A DNA stretch of 63,517 nucleotides. Source: Bacteroidales bacterium UBA5072. GTDB taxonomy: Bacteria > Bacteroidota > Bacteroidia > Bacteroidales > UBA10428. A model generated the notes under the pieces. That model did no database searches. It saw only the letters and a list, made by a program, of their open reading frames with translations, and had not been told where the DNA came from. Location: assembly GCA_002415855.1 (NCBI GenBank), contig DIAS01000053.1, forward strand, positions 531 through 64,047. The letters run 5' to 3'. Position numbers and translations under genes: made by a program. Of the stretch, positions 62,141 to 63,517 are shown piece by piece; within the stretch, counting starts at the first letter, position 1, and every line of letters starts with the position of its first letter.

Positions 62141-63517
62141 ATGGGTTCTGTTCCTTTTCTTAAAGAAATCGCTTCGGTATTGCTGCAATCAGGCAACTGT
62201 GACCTGTCTGAAACTTGCATGGTTTTTCCGAACAAGCGGGCACGCTTATACCTCAGCAAGTATCTGGGGGAGCTTGCCATTAAACCGGTTTGGGCACCTA
62301 GGTATCTAACCATCAGTGAACTGATGGAGGAAGTATCGGGATATCTTTATGCTGACCGCCTTACCCTGTTATTTGAGTTATATAAGGTTTATTCGCAGAT
62401 TTCAGGTTCCGGGGAGAGCTTTGATACCTTTTTCCCATACAGCGAAACGCTTCTGGCAGATTTCGACGAAATCGACAAATACATGGTCGATGCTAATGAC
62501 CTCTTCAGAAATCTGGTCGGACAGAAATCCCTGGAGGGCAGGTTCAGTTATCTTACCGAAGATCAGGTGGCCCTGATCAGGAGATTTTGGAACACTTTTG
62601 ATCCGGAGAATATTTCAGATGGACAAAAGACTTTTCTTTCACTCTGGGAATTATTGCCAGGTGTATATGAGGGTCTCAGAAAACAGTTGCATGAACAGCA
62701 GCTTGCCTATGAAGGCATGGCATACCGCCAGGCAGTTGAAAATATTTATGGCAGCCAGGAAATTATTGGTTTAAATGCTCAAAAATACCTGTTTGTAGGT
62801 TTCAACGCACTGAATGCATGTGAGGAAAAGCTTTTCAGGTTTCTTAAAAATCTTGGTCGTGCTGAATTCTTCTGGGACTATGATAGCTGGTATACCAACA
62901 ACGATATTCACGAAGCCGGATTCTTTATCCGGGAGAATCTGAGAAATTTTCCACCGGTGGCCGCCATAAATCACGAGAACTTGTCGGATCATGACAAGCG
63001 GGTCTTTTTTATCCCTGTGGCTTCCAATACGGGACAGGCCAGTGTACTTGCCTCGGTTATGAACACCCTGGGCATATCCGAAGAGCATGAAAAGGAGCGT
63101 ACTGCATTGGTGCTGGCTGATGAAAGCCTTCTTATTCCGGTATTATATGCTGTACCGGACAATATAACCGACCTGAATGTTACTATGGGATATCCTGTCG
63201 CCGGATCTACGGTCTTTAACCTTGTAGACAGCCTGTATGACCTTCACCGGAATTCCAGAATCGGGCAGCATGAAAAAAATGCCTGGTATTTCAAAGATGT
63301 CCTGGCAATTCTTGAAAATCCCCTGCTAAAATTCCATTATCAGGACATCAGTGATGCTGTCAGACAAAAAGTTATTGATCAGAATCTTGTTTATGTAAAG
63401 GAATCTGACATTTTTCCCGATCGCAGAAAGGACCTGATCTTTGGCGGACATCTACAAAATGTCAATGTAGTGAATTATCTGTCGGATATTCTTGCATGGA
63501 TCATGCGACAAATGTCA
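62141..63517 (+). CDS. AddB-like PD-(D/E)XK nuclease/helicase-fold protein, 3' partial
   Basis: 459 residues are visible and the frame runs off the window end. Start MGSVPFLKEIA, then MVFPNKRARLYLSKYL, the degenerate Walker-like region near the N terminus of Bacteroidota AddB-like proteins. The segment LTISELMEEVSGY and the YLFVGFNALNACEEKLF stretch also fit this family. The expected PD-(D/E)XK nuclease domain would be in the missing C-terminal half. AddA/AddB-type complexes process double-strand DNA ends for recombination. An addA gene, if linked, would lie beyond the window. Confidence 0.8.
   Translation, partial: MGSVPFLKEIASVLLQSGNCDLSETCMVFPNKRARLYLSKYLGELAIKPVWAPRYLTISELMEEVSGYLYADRLTLLFELYKVYSQISGSGESFDTFFPYSETLLADFDEIDKYMVDANDLFRNLVGQKSLEGRFSYLTEDQVALIRRFWNTFDPENISDGQKTFLSLWELLPGVYEGLRKQLHEQQLAYEGMAYRQAVENIYGSQEIIGLNAQKYLFVGFNALNACEEKLFRFLKNLGRAEFFWDYDSWYTNNDIHEAGFFIRENLRNFPPVAAINHENLSDHDKRVFFIPVASNTGQASVLASVMNTLGISEEHEKERTALVLADESLLIPVLYAVPDNITDLNVTMGYPVAGSTVFNLVDSLYDLHRNSRIGQHEKNAWYFKDVLAILENPLLKFHYQDISDAVRQKVIDQNLVYVKESDIFPDRRKDLIFGGHLQNVNVVNYLSDILAWIMRQMS

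Overview
This window is a chromosomal segment of a Bacteroidota bacterium, most likely an anaerobe of the order Bacteroidales. The signs are a type IX secretion (T9SS) C-terminal sorting domain, an ECF sigma / FecR / STN-TonB receptor cassette, a DUF4249 lipoprotein, a GH130 and GH127 glycan repertoire, oxygen-sensitive glycyl-radical chemistry, and promoters matching the Bacteroidota pattern TTTG-N19..21-TAnnTTTG. No phage, transposon, CRISPR array or rRNA was seen. Two tRNA-Leu genes are present.

Layout. (1) 1-2926: 3' part of a modular secreted protein (PPC, BACON and CARDB domains, T9SS tail), closed by a strong terminator. (2) 3111-19408: a 15-gene co-directional biosynthetic cluster related to dialkylresorcinol/flexirubin loci. 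It holds DarA-like aromatase and DarB-like ketosynthase, an HTH-like unknown, BtrH-like and C45-like acyltransferase-fold proteins, an ABC exporter, CDF and MFS transporters, ACP, a KS/KS-like (chain-length-factor type) pair, two CrtI-like oxidoreductases and a PaaK-like adenylating enzyme. (3) 19460-29305, minus strand: AguA, AguB, a 2-hydroxyacid dehydrogenase, LysA, YidC, PyrG and a DUF349 protein. (4) 29522-34475, minus strand: a decarboxylase, an AmgK-RapZ fusion kinase, an unlisted 40-residue Cys-rich miniprotein, a MurU-like nucleotidyltransferase, an APS-reductase-type CysH and a SpoIIAA-like protein. (5) 35038-41514: a beta-mannoside operon (GH130, cellobiose 2-epimerase, GH2) with a divergent AraC regulator and inverted repeats between them. 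(6) 41518-42479: two tRNA-Leu genes fused almost directly to aat. (7) 42833-44953: NIPSNAP protein and a DEAD-box helicase. (8) 45126-51769: an M64 peptidase, glycyl-radical activase, HypD-type hydroxyproline dehydratase and GH127 arabinofuranosidase in one tight operon. (9) 51728-61979, minus strand: a J-domain membrane protein, then a surface-signalling operon (small membrane protein, hybrid histidine kinase, ECF sigma, FecR, TonB receptor, two lipoproteins). (10) 62141-end: 5' part of an AddB-like nuclease/helicase gene.

The most distinctive points are: the M64-HypD-GH127 operon, which reads as a pathway for plant hydroxyproline-rich glycoproteins; the reduced flexirubin-like cluster that lacks the usual aryl-starter and reductive-loop genes; the tRNA-Leu/tRNA-Leu/aat transcript, in which the enzyme that consumes Leu-tRNA is encoded 7 nt behind tRNA-Leu; and the AmgK-RapZ fusion with a coupled miniprotein. 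All assignments come from reading the sequence by eye. No database search was run.
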